A DNA stretch of 64,000 nucleotides from Blastocatellia bacterium (GTDB taxonomy: Bacteria; Acidobacteriota; Blastocatellia; Chloracidobacteriales; Chloracidobacteriaceae), in the NCBI GenBank assembly GCA_019695185.1, contig JAIBAN010000011.1, positions 58,848 to 122,847 of the forward strand, given 5' to 3'. The position numbers and the translations under genes are program-made. The notes under the pieces are model-generated. The model was given only the letters and a program-made list of their open reading frames with translations. It had not been told where the DNA came from and made no database searches. Positions 17,481 to 25,658 of the stretch are shown here, in pieces (position 1 is the first letter of the stretch; every line of letters begins with the position of its first letter).

Positions 17481-17810
17481 ATGGTTTTGGATACCTTCCT
17501 TTTTCAACAATCCGGGGGCGCGAGTCTGTTTTTGCAACTCGTCCCGATCTTCATTATTTTCGGCATCTTCTACCTTCTCGTCATTGCACCCCAGCGGAAA
17601 CTTCAAGAGCAAACCCAACAGCAGAAAAACGACCTGCGAAACAACCTGAAAAACGGCGACAAGGTCGTGGTGCTGGACGGGTTGCTAGGCACCGTTGTTT
17701 CGGTCAATGCCAAGGAAAATACCGTTCAGTTGCAAATTGCACCAGCGGTCAAAATTGAGGTTCTGCGGACTGCCATCACCGGACTTCAGGACGAGAACAG
17801 CGAAAAGTAA
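17481..17810 (+). CDS. yajC: Preprotein translocase subunit YajC
   Basis: About 109 residues from the ATG at 17481 (a GTG at 17460 in the same frame would add seven). One membrane segment (LQLVPIFIIFGIFYLLVI) is followed by APQRK and a compact basic/beta domain with the NGDKVVVLDGLLGTV block typical of YajC. It associates with SecDF and SecYEG. It lies 67 bases after tgt and 113 before secD. Confidence 0.95.
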   Translation: MVLDTFLFQQSGGASLFLQLVPIFIIFGIFYLLVIAPQRKLQEQTQQQKNDLRNNLKNGDKVVVLDGLLGTVVSVNAKENTVQLQIAPAVKIEVLRTAITGLQDENSEK

Positions 17811-17831
17811 ATCCAGTGGGTCGAGTTCTGG

Positions 17832-17899
17832 GGCAGGGTTTGGGGGCAGTTCGCCATTCAAAAAAACCCTGAACCCTGAACCCTGAACCCTGAACCCTA
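17832..17899. repeat. Heptad array F, unit CCCTGAA, with a minimal opposite arm
   Basis: Four and a half tandem CCCTGAA units at 17866-17899 lie before secD. Only a short possible partner (CAGGGTTT at 17834-17841) lies on the other side, so pairing is weak. The unit is shared with arrays H and Q. Confidence 0.75.
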
Positions 17900-17923
17900 T
17901 GAGTCATTTGAGGATAGGAAACA

Positions 17924-19588
17924 ATGCGTAAGAACCTGCTCCAACGCGCAGTCATCATTTTGTTGGTCATGACTGGCTGCTTGTATCTGACGATCATCGG
18001 GTGGCGCGCGCCACGGACGAGTGATTTCAAGTGGTCAAACATGAAGGCAAACCTGGCCCAAAACATTCGTCTTGGGTTGGACCTCAAAGGTGGATCACAC
18101 CTGGTCATGCAGGTGCAGGCTGATGAAGTGATTGCCCTGCACACCGCCAACAATGTGGAAGCTGCCAAAACCGCTCTGCAAAAGGAAAACATCACCGCTC
18201 CTGACGTGAAAAGCACTCGACCCGGCCAGATTGTCGTAACCCTGGCGGATGCCGCTCGTGCCAAGGAAGCCGAAGACAAACTGCAAGGCAACTTTGGGCG
18301 GGGTGAATATGACTCCAGCATCAGCGGCAACACCATCACCTTTACCCTCAAGGAAACGGTGGCTGACAATTTCCGCGAAAAAGCGGTTGAACAGGCAATG
18401 TCAATTATTGATGCCCGGATCAACTCCTTTGGCGTGGCCGAGCAGAACATGCAGCGGTATGGGACCCAAAAGAGCTATCAGATTTTGCTCCAATTGCCTG
18501 GGGTGGACGATCCGGAACGGGTAAAGAGAACATTGGTTCTGGAATCGAAGCTGGAACTGCGTCCGACGGACTCACCCTTCCAGCCGTTTCCGACCCTGGA
18601 AGCTGCCCAGGCTGCCGCTGCCGGCAAAGCTGATTTTGAGCCCCTCCCCTATGACGAACGCAATACCGAGGACGAAGAAGTTCCCGGTCAGGCGGCCCCG
18701 GCTCCCGCTGAGAAAAAGCCCTCCTATGTTCTCATCAACAAAACGCCCGTGATTACTGGTCTGGATGTGCGCGATGCTTTTGCCATTCCTGCTGATGCTG
18801 GGGGCAAGGATTACAAGATCACTTTCAAGCTCAAGCCCGGCGGGGGTGAAAAATTCGGCACCTGGACCGGCCAAAATGTGGGCAAAAACTTGGCTATTGT
18901 TCTGAACGGACGGGTGAAATCAGCCCCTTCGATTCGCTCCCAAATTACTGACTCGGGTGAAATCACGGGGAATTTTACCAAAGCCTCGGCAGAGGACTTG
19001 GCCTTGGTGTTACGTTCGGGAGCTTTGCCAGCCCGGGTGACCTACAATGAAGAGCGGACAGTGGGCCCTTCATTGGGAGCTGACTCGATTCGTCAGGGCG
19101 TCGCAGCCTCGGTGGCCGGCTTGCTTTTCATCATGGTCTTCATGCTGTTCTACTACCGGTTCTCCGGTGTCAACGCCGTGCTTTCGCTGGTTATCAACCT
19201 GCTGATGCTGGTGGCTGCTTTGGTGATGTTTGGTGCCACCCTGACATTGCCCGGCATTGCCGGGGTCATCCTCACAATTGGGATGGCGGTTGACTCAAAC
19301 GTGCTGATTTTTGAACGCATCCGGGAAGAGTTGAAACTGGGCAAGGCGGTCATTTCGGCGGTTGAAAACGGGTTCAACAAAGCGTTCATCACCATTATTG
19401 ATACCCACGTCACGACCATTGTGTCGTGTATCTTCCTCTTCATCTTTGGAACCGGGCCGATTCGCGGTTTTTCCGTCACACTGATCGTCGGCTTGCTGGC
19501 CAATCTCTTTACCGCAACGTTTGTTTCGAAGACGATGTTTGGCTACAGCCTGACTCGCCGCGAGCGGGTGACAACCCTGAGCATCTAA
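17924..19588 (+). CDS. secD: Protein translocase subunit SecD
   Basis: 554 residues with GGATAGGA before the ATG. An N-terminal membrane segment is followed by LGLDLKGGSHLVMQV, the conserved start of the periplasmic P1 domain; the large periplasmic region runs to about residue 370. The C-terminal six-helix RND-type part includes the conserved GMAVDSNVLIFERIREEL and the FGTGPIRGFSVTL block. SecDF uses the proton gradient to pull exported proteins outward. An Ala/Pro/Glu-rich insertion (about 235-265) in the periplasmic domain is more variable than in enterobacterial SecD. Part of tgt-yajC-secD-secF. Confidence 0.97.
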   Translation: MRKNLLQRAVIILLVMTGCLYLTIIGWRAPRTSDFKWSNMKANLAQNIRLGLDLKGGSHLVMQVQADEVIALHTANNVEAAKTALQKENITAPDVKSTRPGQIVVTLADAARAKEAEDKLQGNFGRGEYDSSISGNTITFTLKETVADNFREKAVEQAMSIIDARINSFGVAEQNMQRYGTQKSYQILLQLPGVDDPERVKRTLVLESKLELRPTDSPFQPFPTLEAAQAAAAGKADFEPLPYDERNTEDEEVPGQAAPAPAEKKPSYVLINKTPVITGLDVRDAFAIPADAGGKDYKITFKLKPGGGEKFGTWTGQNVGKNLAIVLNGRVKSAPSIRSQITDSGEITGNFTKASAEDLALVLRSGALPARVTYNEERTVGPSLGADSIRQGVAASVAGLLFIMVFMLFYYRFSGVNAVLSLVINLLMLVAALVMFGATLTLPGIAGVILTIGMAVDSNVLIFERIREELKLGKAVISAVENGFNKAFITIIDTHVTTIVSCIFLFIFGTGPIRGFSVTLIVGLLANLFTATFVSKTMFGYSLTRRERVTTLSI

Positions 19589-19596
19589 TTTCTTAG

Positions 19597-19678
19597 TGTT
19601 GAGTTTTGGGCTTTGAGCTTTGAGTTTCTGGAATTGGGACTCAAGACTGAAAAACTCAAAACTCAAAACTCAAAACTT
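19597..19678. repeat. Paired heptad array G, unit TTTGAGC / CTCAAAA
   Basis: Degenerate GAGTTTT and TTTGAGC repeats at 19597-19627 face three perfect CTCAAAA units at 19651-19678. The loop is only 23 bases. It lies inside the secD-secF intergenic gap, so any transcript covering both genes contains the hairpin. Confidence 0.8.
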
Positions 19679-19698
19679 GGAACTTCCGCAGGAACGCT

Positions 19699-20949
19699 AT
19701 GATCGAAATTTTTAAGAACCCCAACTACGATTTTCTGGGAAAGGCCAAATACTTCATTGCTTTTTCCATTATCATCTCCATCGCCGGTTTTATCTCCATG
19801 GCTGCCCGTGGGTTCAACATGGGGGTTGATTTTGCCGGTGGAACCAAAGTGACTGTGCGGTTTAAGTCCTCACCTGACGAAGTCCGGGTGCGCGATGCGT
19901 TGTTCAAGCAAAACAATAAAGTCTTTGAAAAAGACAAAGTGGTCATTCAACGGACTGGCAAACAGCTCAACCAGGCTGACCGGAACGAAATTTTCATCAC
20001 CACACCTCTGGCGGAGAAGAAGGATATTCTGGAGGCCCTCAACAAGTATTATGCTGCGGCTCCGACTCCGGCAGGAATGGTGGATGTCAATAACAACGGA
20101 GCTTCGTCAATTGCCGACCAGTTGCTTGAAAAAGACCCGTTGAATTTGAAAACAACGCTGGCTCCCGGCGAGGCTGCCAAGGAATATGCCCGGTTTGCTG
20201 ACAACGTGGTTAAGTTCCGTGACCAATCCGGCGGCGGTTTGATTGGGGACCTCAATCAGATTCCCTTACAAGGGTTTAATCCACAGTTTGGTGATGCGGT
20301 TAAAAAGACCTTTGTGGCCGGTGACTTCAACATTGTCAGCGTGGATTCGGTCGGCCCACAGGTGGGTAAGGATTTGCAGACTCGTGCCATTTATGTGACC
20401 CTCCTTTCCTGCTTTGGGATGTTGGTTTTTATTGCTTTTCGATTTGAGCGGATTTACGGTGTGGCCGCAGTGATTGCCACCCTGCATGACGTGATTGTAA
20501 CACTTGGGATTTTCTCCCTCTTCCAATGGGAAATTTCCCTGACGTTCATCGCCGCCATGCTGACCCTGATTGGGTATTCGATGAACGACACCATCGTGAT
20601 TTTCGACCGGATTCGGGAAACGCTGAAACTGCGACGGCGGGAAGACCTGGTCAAGGTAACCAATGACGCCATCAATCAGACCCTTTCCCGGACTATCATT
20701 GCCTCAGGGCTGACTCTGCTTTCCGTGATCGCTTTGGTGGTGTTTGGCGGTGAAGTGCTCAAGAGTTTTTCACTGTGTCTGCTGATTGGTATTTTGATCG
20801 GTACCTACTCCTCAATTGCCATTGCCAGCCCGGTGGTGATTTGGTGGAAAAACCGGGAAGAAAAGCTGAAACAGGAAGAAACAGCGAAAAAGCCAACCCG
20901 CTCTGCCGGTGGCCCCAAATCGGCGGCAAAATCGGCTGAAGCCCGCTAA
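19699..20949 (+). CDS. secF: Protein translocase subunit SecF with enlarged periplasmic domain
   Basis: 416 residues, preceded by AGGAA. The first membrane segment and the MGVDFAGGTKVTVRF block, the VGPQVGKDLQTRAIYV motif, and five C-terminal membrane helices with GYSMNDTIVIFDRIRE are all diagnostic. The region between TM1 and TM2 is about 180 residues, roughly 95 longer than in typical SecF; the extra part (about 95-190) is polar and partly helical. The C-terminus is Lys/Ala-rich. SecF partners SecD; a terminator hairpin follows about 50 bases later and closes the operon. Confidence 0.96.
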   Translation: MIEIFKNPNYDFLGKAKYFIAFSIIISIAGFISMAARGFNMGVDFAGGTKVTVRFKSSPDEVRVRDALFKQNNKVFEKDKVVIQRTGKQLNQADRNEIFITTPLAEKKDILEALNKYYAAAPTPAGMVDVNNNGASSIADQLLEKDPLNLKTTLAPGEAAKEYARFADNVVKFRDQSGGGLIGDLNQIPLQGFNPQFGDAVKKTFVAGDFNIVSVDSVGPQVGKDLQTRAIYVTLLSCFGMLVFIAFRFERIYGVAAVIATLHDVIVTLGIFSLFQWEISLTFIAAMLTLIGYSMNDTIVIFDRIRETLKLRRREDLVKVTNDAINQTLSRTIIASGLTLLSVIALVVFGGEVLKSFSLCLLIGILIGTYSSIAIASPVVIWWKNREEKLKQEETAKKPTRSAGGPKSAAKSAEAR

Positions 20950-21000
20950 TCAATCATGATTGCTGGTTCAGCATCAATCTTGTAAGTAACCAAACCAGAG

Positions 21001-21034
21001 ACGGCAGCGAGTTTTAGACTGGCTGCCGTTTTTC
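21001..21034 (+). terminator. Rho-independent terminator of tgt-yajC-secDF
   Basis: ACGGCAGC (21001-21008) pairs with GCTGCCGT (21022-21029) around a 13-base loop and is followed by a run of T. Confidence 0.85.
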
Positions 21035-21103
21035 CTTTCTCTTGATTGAAATAAAATCTGCTTCAGAAAATTCAGGGTTGGTCAGCAAATGGCTGAAAAA
21101 ATG

Positions 21104-21131
21104 GGAACCAATTCGATTGGCTGGTGTCTAA
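21104..21131 (+). promoter_or_regulatory. ECF-sigma-type promoter of tonB-like gene 1
   Basis: GGAAC at 21104-21108 and GTCTAA at 21126-21131 are separated by exactly 17 bases. This matches the GGAAC / GTCTAA pattern of extracytoplasmic-function (sigma-E-like) promoters. The copy at 22258-22285 before tonB-like gene 2 has the same boxes and spacing. No ECF sigma gene is in the window. Confidence 0.65.
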
Positions 21132-21360
21132 GCCCGCGAAGAGGAAAATAGAAACCGGTTTAAGCTCCCTTCCGGCCAGGTGGCACACCGCTCCTGGCCC
21201 CAGTTATGAAGCAGCCATCCTAAGCCAGATTTCCTACAAGCTGGTCCGGCTGCGAGTCGATTCACCCAAATTCCTGGCTAAAACGCTCACAGGCGGCTGT
21301 GGCTAGGGAAACGTGTGTCTTGGTGAAGTTGCTTGCCATCAAGAGAAAGGGACCGGAATT

Positions 21361-22152
21361 ATGTTTCAGCATTTAGTCGAATCAACCAAGGATAAACAGG
21401 GCAGAAAGCGGAACCTGTTGTTTTTTTGTGGAACCGCAATGGTTTGGATGGTGATGTTGGGAGTTGCCGCGGTGGCGGGGGTGATTTGGTATGATGCGCA
21501 ACTGACTGCCTCGGCCAGCACGGTCATGCTTGCTTTTTCTCCTCCGTCACCGCCGGCTCCTCCGTTGGCTCGGGGAGGGAATCAAAATACCGGAAACAAA
21601 AACACCTCCTCGCGGATTTCAGCGCTTCCCACAACCCCTCCGGTGGTTGAGCCGGAAAAAATAACCCCCCCAGGTGAATTACCCCCCCTTTTACCAAACG
21701 CAGGCGGGGAGGGAGAATCCGGCTTGCCAGTTGGGGATCCTCATGGAAGTCTGTTTGGAGTTCCAGGGGGAGAACCGGGGGGCGTGGTGAATGGTAATGG
21801 CAAGAGTGAACTACCTCCTCAACCCCCGACAGTGACATCTGAAGAGGTCAAACCGACTCCATCTGTGGTCCGCAAAAGTGAAGGGGTTTTGCGGGGAATT
21901 GCCACAAACCGCCCCGTTCCTGAATACCCGGCACTGGCCAAAATGTCACACGTTGGAGGCGATGTTGTGGTGGAAATCGTCATTTCAGAGGAGGGAAGGG
22001 TTGTTACTGCCCGCTGCATCAGTGGTCATGTTTTGCTTCAAAATGCGGCACTGAATGCCGCCCGGGAATTTCGGTTCCGACCCACGCTGCTCAACCATAC
22101 GCCAGTCAAGGTGACTGGGCTTTTGACCTTCCGGTTTACCTTAAACTCTTAA
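21361..22152 (+). CDS. TonB-family energy transducer 1
   Basis: 263 residues from the ATG at 21361, a start supported by alignment with the paralogue at 22747 (both begin MF..LVES and have a basic stretch before the membrane helix). One membrane helix (about 20-44) is followed by a Pro/Gly/Asn-rich spacer and a C-terminal TonB domain with RPVPEYPALAKMSHVGGDVVVEIVISEEG and a final FRFTL, the usual ending. TonB proteins carry energy from ExbB-ExbD to outer-membrane receptors. The spacer is Gly-Pro-rich rather than the Lys/Glu-Pro repeats of enteric TonB. It lies downstream of an ECF-type promoter and is separated from gene 2 by a hairpin and a second such promoter. Confidence 0.88.
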   Translation: MFQHLVESTKDKQGRKRNLLFFCGTAMVWMVMLGVAAVAGVIWYDAQLTASASTVMLAFSPPSPPAPPLARGGNQNTGNKNTSSRISALPTTPPVVEPEKITPPGELPPLLPNAGGEGESGLPVGDPHGSLFGVPGGEPGGVVNGNGKSELPPQPPTVTSEEVKPTPSVVRKSEGVLRGIATNRPVPEYPALAKMSHVGGDVVVEIVISEEGRVVTARCISGHVLLQNAALNAAREFRFRPTLLNHTPVKVTGLLTFRFTLNS

Positions 22153-22163
22153 CCTTGGGTTAA

Positions 22164-22198
22164 AGAAACCACAAAGAGGAAAAATGTTTGTGGTTTCT
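22164..22198 (+). terminator. Terminator-like hairpin after tonB-like gene 1
   Basis: AGAAACCACAAA (22164-22175) pairs perfectly with TTTGTGGTTTCT (22187-22198), 11-base loop. There is no T-run after it, so termination is plausible but not certain. Confidence 0.55.
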
Positions 22199-22257
22199 GA
22201 CCCTCCGGAAGATATTCCGAAGATGAATCAATTCCTATGAAAAACGGAATTTTTTTA

Positions 22258-22285
22258 GGAACTTTTCAAAAAAAGCGGTGTCTAA
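22258..22285 (+). promoter_or_regulatory. ECF-sigma-type promoter of tonB-like gene 2 / exbBD cluster
   Basis: GGAAC at 22258-22262 and GTCTAA at 22280-22285, again exactly 17 bases apart, with GGTGTCTAAGC identical in 11 positions to the copy at 21123-21133. Located 460 bases before the gene start. Confidence 0.65.
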
Positions 22286-22423
22286 GCACCCAGGGATGAA
22301 ACCTGAAACCACCCTGAGCGGATGCGTTACCAACGCGTCACAAATTCCCGAAACGTGTGATTTCACAAGGAAAAGGCAAGGGCAGGGAATTCGGTGGGAA
22401 TCGGTTCAACATCCAGAAAGTGC

Positions 22424-22451
22424 TTGACTTGGTTTAGCACACAACTGTAAT
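22424..22451 (+). promoter_or_regulatory. Possible sigma-70-type promoter before tonB-like gene 2
   Basis: TTGACT at 22424-22429 and TGTAAT at 22446-22451 with 16-base spacing. It would give a leader of about 290 bases. Consensus match only. Confidence 0.3.
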
Positions 22452-22746
22452 CTCTGGGCGTCACAAGCCTGTCATACAAACCAACGCAAAAATCCATATC
22501 ACGGAGTGAACCTGGGGTGGTAACCACTCAAACTCCACACTCAATCATGTACTTCGGTCAGGGCTGGGAATGGGTGCGGCCTATGTGTCGCTCGCGCGCC
22601 TTTACCATCAAACCCGATTGCTGAAGACAGTACAAGACTCCTTCATTCTTGTACTAACCGGAAGTGTTGCTTGTGTTGGCTGTTGTGGCTGTAAAGCAGT
22701 GCCCAAGACCTTCGTTTACCAGTTCACAGAGGGAAAGTAGGCCGGT

Positions 22747-23532
22747 ATGTTCAATAACCTTGTCGAATCTTCAACGAGCAATCCTGATGCCAAACGAAAG
22801 GCGTACTTCTTTATTGGAACCGCCTCCATTTGGACGGTTCTGTTTACAGCAGTGATTGTCGGGGGGATTTTGTTTTACGATGCCAAGCTGGATGCACAGC
22901 TTCAATTGACAACTCTGGTGGCACCTCCACCGCCGCCGCCGCCGCCGCCACCACCAGCCGGGGGCGCACCAAAAGCAACCCCCAAGACAACCCCCACACC
23001 CACACCTACATTCACTCCGCCAAAGGAAATTCCCAAAGAAATTCCGACTCCCGAAGCTCTGGCAACAGTGAAATCCAACAGCTCAGATAATAGTGACGGT
23101 GTGGCAGGCGGTGTGCCGGGCGGCGTGCCGGGCGGCGTGCCGGGCGGCGTGCCGGGCGGCGTGGTCGGCGGTGTTTTGGGAAGCACTGGGGATGCTGCAC
23201 CACCTCCTCCACCTCCTCCTCCCCAAGACACTCCTCCTCCTCCTCCATCAATTGTGCGGCGAAGTGAGGGGGTGATTCGTGGAAACGCCCTCAATCGTGT
23301 GACTCCTGAGTATCCGCCGCTTGCCAAAACCGCACGGGCCAGCGGGGATGTAGTGGTTGAGATCACGATTTCCGAGGAAGGAAGCGTTATCAATGCCCGT
23401 GTTATCAGTGGACACCCACTCCTGCAGCAAGCTGCCTTGAGTGCAGCCCGGCAGTGGAAGTTCAAGCCCACATTGCTCAACAACACACCGGTGAAGGTGA
23501 CGGGTATTTTGACCTTCCGCTTCACACTGTAA
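22747..23532 (+). CDS. TonB-family energy transducer 2 with GGVP repeat
   Basis: 261 residues. One membrane helix (about 20-45), an eleven-proline run, a Thr/Pro/Lys spacer, then four to five exact GGVP repeats encoded by a 12-base GC-rich tandem repeat (about 23107-23161), another proline block encoded by CCT runs, and a C-terminal TonB domain (TPEYPPLAKTARASGDVVVEITISEEG, ending in FRFTL). It is a paralogue of the gene at 21361, probably from tandem duplication. The GGVP repeat replaces a more irregular GVPGGEPGGV segment in the first copy, so the spacer has expanded by repeat slippage. It is followed by exbB and two exbD genes and likely works with them. Confidence 0.9.
   Translation: MFNNLVESSTSNPDAKRKAYFFIGTASIWTVLFTAVIVGGILFYDAKLDAQLQLTTLVAPPPPPPPPPPPAGGAPKATPKTTPTPTPTFTPPKEIPKEIPTPEALATVKSNSSDNSDGVAGGVPGGVPGGVPGGVPGGVVGGVLGSTGDAAPPPPPPPPQDTPPPPPSIVRRSEGVIRGNALNRVTPEYPPLAKTARASGDVVVEITISEEGSVINARVISGHPLLQQAALSAARQWKFKPTLLNNTPVKVTGILTFRFTL
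23107..23161 (+). repeat. 12-base tandem repeat coding GGVP in tonB-like gene 2
   Basis: The unit GGCGGCGTGCCG is repeated about four and a half times almost without change. Identical codons in every copy show recent slippage expansion. Confidence 0.9.
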
Positions 23533-23794
23533 GCGTCAAAAGATTTGTGCCGGCCTGTGGGGGAAAACCGTGGGCCGTATCCAAATCAACGTTTTTGGTC
23601 CCATTTTCTTCAGTACCGAATTCATCGGTTTGGTCTTGCCAAAAGCCAACCATAAGGCAATTTAAGACCAGCCGTAACGTTTAACCTTGGGTGACTTGAG
23701 ATTTGGGCTGCCTTATGCGGCTTGTTTCGTCGCCCGTCGAGAATGTCCCAGGTTCCAGTTCAACGACTGGACTCTGCTTGGAGGGAGACCCAAC

Positions 23795-24547
23795 ATGACA
23801 TTGCTTTTTGCAAAGTTGAATTTATTAACCGTGCAGGCTGCGTTTTTCTTTGCTCCGGCGGAAGCTGGTGGAACGGAAGACTTTTCGCTCCTCGAAATGA
23901 TTAAGAAAATGGGCGGCGTGGCCTTGGCCGTGGCCATCATTTTGGCAATCATGTCGATGTATTCAATTGCGATCATGGTCGAACGGTTTTTGACCTACAA
24001 TGCGGCCAAAACCCAATCCCGCGAATTTGCCCCGAAAGTGGCGCAAGCCCTCAAGGACAACCGGATCGAAGAAGCAATCAACATTTCCGACCGCCACAAG
24101 AAGAGCCATTTGGCTATCGTGGTCAATGCCGGATTGCAGGAATTCCAGGCACACCAGAATGACCCCCAGCTTTCAGGGGAAGTGATTGAGGCTTCCAAGC
24201 GTGCGCTGCAACGGGCCACAGCGGTGAAAATGGCCGAATTCAAACGCGGACTTTCCAGCTTGGCAACGATTGGTTCAACTGCTCCCTTCGTGGGTCTGTT
24301 CGGTACGGTGGTCGGAATCATCAACGCCTTCCAGGGCATGAAAGCAGCCGAAGGTGCTGGTATCGGCGCGGTGGCCGGTGGTATCTCGGAAGCGCTGGTG
24401 GAAACCGCTTTCGGGTTAATCGTGGCAGTCCCCGCCGTGTGGATGTTCAACTACTTTACTGGCAAGGTGGAAGCATTTTCCGTTGAAATGGAAAACTCTT
24501 CATCCGAACTGATTGACTATTTCCTGAAACGTCGAGGAGCCAAGTAA
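23795..24547 (+). CDS. exbB: ExbB/TolQ/MotA-family proton channel protein
   Basis: The ATG at 23795, with GGAGGGAG eight bases upstream, gives 250 residues. A hydrophobic N-terminal stretch is followed by the first canonical membrane helix (GGVALAVAIILAIMSMYSIAIMVER), a cytoplasmic helical domain and two further helices: TIGSTAPFVGLFGTVVGIINAFQG and AVAGGISEALVETAFGLIVAVPAVW, the latter two highly diagnostic. Forms the proton-conducting complex with ExbD in the inner membrane. exbD follows after one base. Confidence 0.95.
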   Translation: MTLLFAKLNLLTVQAAFFFAPAEAGGTEDFSLLEMIKKMGGVALAVAIILAIMSMYSIAIMVERFLTYNAAKTQSREFAPKVAQALKDNRIEEAINISDRHKKSHLAIVVNAGLQEFQAHQNDPQLSGEVIEASKRALQRATAVKMAEFKRGLSSLATIGSTAPFVGLFGTVVGIINAFQGMKAAEGAGIGAVAGGISEALVETAFGLIVAVPAVWMFNYFTGKVEAFSVEMENSSSELIDYFLKRRGAK

Positions 24548-24548
24548 T

Positions 24549-24986
24549 ATGAGCATGTCAGTCGGCGGCTCAAGCGAATACTCGTCCGACATCAACGTGA
24601 CCCCCATGGTGGATATTATGCTGGTGCTTTTGATCATCTTTATGGTGGTCACACCGCTTTTGTCCAGTGGGATTAACGTTGTCCTCCCCACAACCGAAAA
24701 CTCACAGGAAGACGAAGCAATCACCAAGGAAACTTCGGTTATTGTTTCAGTTCCGGAACGCAACCAATTTTACATTGGAAAAGAAATGGTGGATCGTTCA
24801 AAACTTTCAGATCTGATCAAACAGAAAATGAAAGACAAAAAGAACGAAGACAAGGTTGTTTACATCAAAGGCGGTCATTTGGTGGATTATGGGGAAATTG
24901 TGGACACAATTACGGCTGTGCGCAATGCTGGAATTGACCGAATTGGTTTGGTGACGGAAAAGAAAAAAGACACCAAAAAGAAATAA
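24549..24986 (+). CDS. exbD: ExbD/TolR-family protein 1
   Basis: 145 residues; GAGGAG lies about nine bases upstream, inside the end of exbB. The single membrane helix contains the proton-carrying aspartate in NVTPMVDIMLVLLIIFMV. The C-terminal periplasmic domain has the YIKGGHLVDYGEIVDTITAVRNAGID block typical of ExbD/TolR. The tail is Lys-rich (KKKDTKKK). Confidence 0.95.
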   Translation: MSMSVGGSSEYSSDINVTPMVDIMLVLLIIFMVVTPLLSSGINVVLPTTENSQEDEAITKETSVIVSVPERNQFYIGKEMVDRSKLSDLIKQKMKDKKNEDKVVYIKGGHLVDYGEIVDTITAVRNAGIDRIGLVTEKKKDTKKK

Positions 24987-25128
24987 CTTTTGAGTTGGTG
25001 AAACTGATAGGTCAGGTTGACCCCTTGGCCGCATCCTTTTCCGTACCGAAAACGACTGAATTGCTGGGACAGGCAATTCTTGACTTCTCATCCTGACTCA
25101 AAAAGGATGACCAAAGGAGTACCCGACT

Positions 25129-25569
25129 ATGGGCATGTCTGCTGGAAATAAAGGCGGTTCTACCGCCCGACCAGACATCAACATTACGCCTTTGATTGAT
25201 GTGTTGTTGGTGATGATCATCATTTTTATGGTGATCAAACACAACAATCCCCATCGGTTTGAGAGCAAGGTTCCGGAGAAGCCACCTGACACACCGGAAA
25301 CCACCCCACCGCCCCCGGATCCATTTATGTTGGTGCTGAGTATCGGGTTTGACGGGAAACTCAAACTCAATTCGCAGGAAATGACGATTGAGCAGTTGAA
25401 AATTGAGTTGAAGAAAACCCTTGATGCCCGTGCGACCGACAAACGGACCATTTTCATCAAGGCTCCTAAAGCACTCCAATATGGCAAGGTAGCTGACATT
25501 ATTGATGCTGCCAAAGGTGCCGGAGCAGAGCCGATTGGTTTGCAAATCGACTTTCTTGATGACAAATAA
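25129..25569 (+). CDS. exbD: ExbD/TolR-family protein 2
   Basis: 146 residues; AAGGAG ten bases before the ATG. The helix NITPLIDVLLVMIIIFMV retains the essential aspartate. Unlike copy 1, a Pro-rich spacer (EKPPDTPETTPPPPDP) separates helix and periplasmic domain. Two ExbD proteins with one ExbB is a known arrangement in Acidobacteriota and Bacteroidota-like clusters and suggests a mixed ExbD dimer or two alternative complexes. Confidence 0.94.
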   Translation: MGMSAGNKGGSTARPDINITPLIDVLLVMIIIFMVIKHNNPHRFESKVPEKPPDTPETTPPPPDPFMLVLSIGFDGKLKLNSQEMTIEQLKIELKKTLDARATDKRTIFIKAPKALQYGKVADIIDAAKGAGAEPIGLQIDFLDDK

Positions 25570-25658
25570 TCATTGGGAATAGCGGGTTGCCTGGAGGCAA
25601 TCCGCTCCACACCCACATTTGGGTGAGCCATTCACAATTATCACGGGAAGAGTTGATT

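Larger units (their letters stand above)
20950..21360. other. Intergenic: secF terminator, ECF-type promoter and structured leader of tonB-like gene 1
   Basis: Contains the terminator at 21001-21034, the promoter at 21104-21131 and a hairpin in the presumed leader (GGCCAGG at 21174-21180 with CCTGGCC at 21193-21199). A 60-codon frame at 21124-21306 has no recognisable features and starts inside the promoter, so I do not call it. Confidence 0.7.
22153..22746. other. 594-base intergenic region: hairpin, ECF-type promoter, possible sigma-70 promoter, long leader
   Basis: After the hairpin at 22164-22198 comes the ECF-type promoter at 22258-22285, then a possible sigma-70 promoter at 22424-22451. 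The leader from the first promoter to the tonB-like gene is about 450 bases, long enough for a regulatory RNA, but I recognise no riboswitch class. No credible gene is seen. Confidence 0.6.

Noticed and set aside
21124..21306. 60-codon frame before tonB-like gene 1
   Set aside because: It starts inside the ECF-type promoter and resembles no protein.
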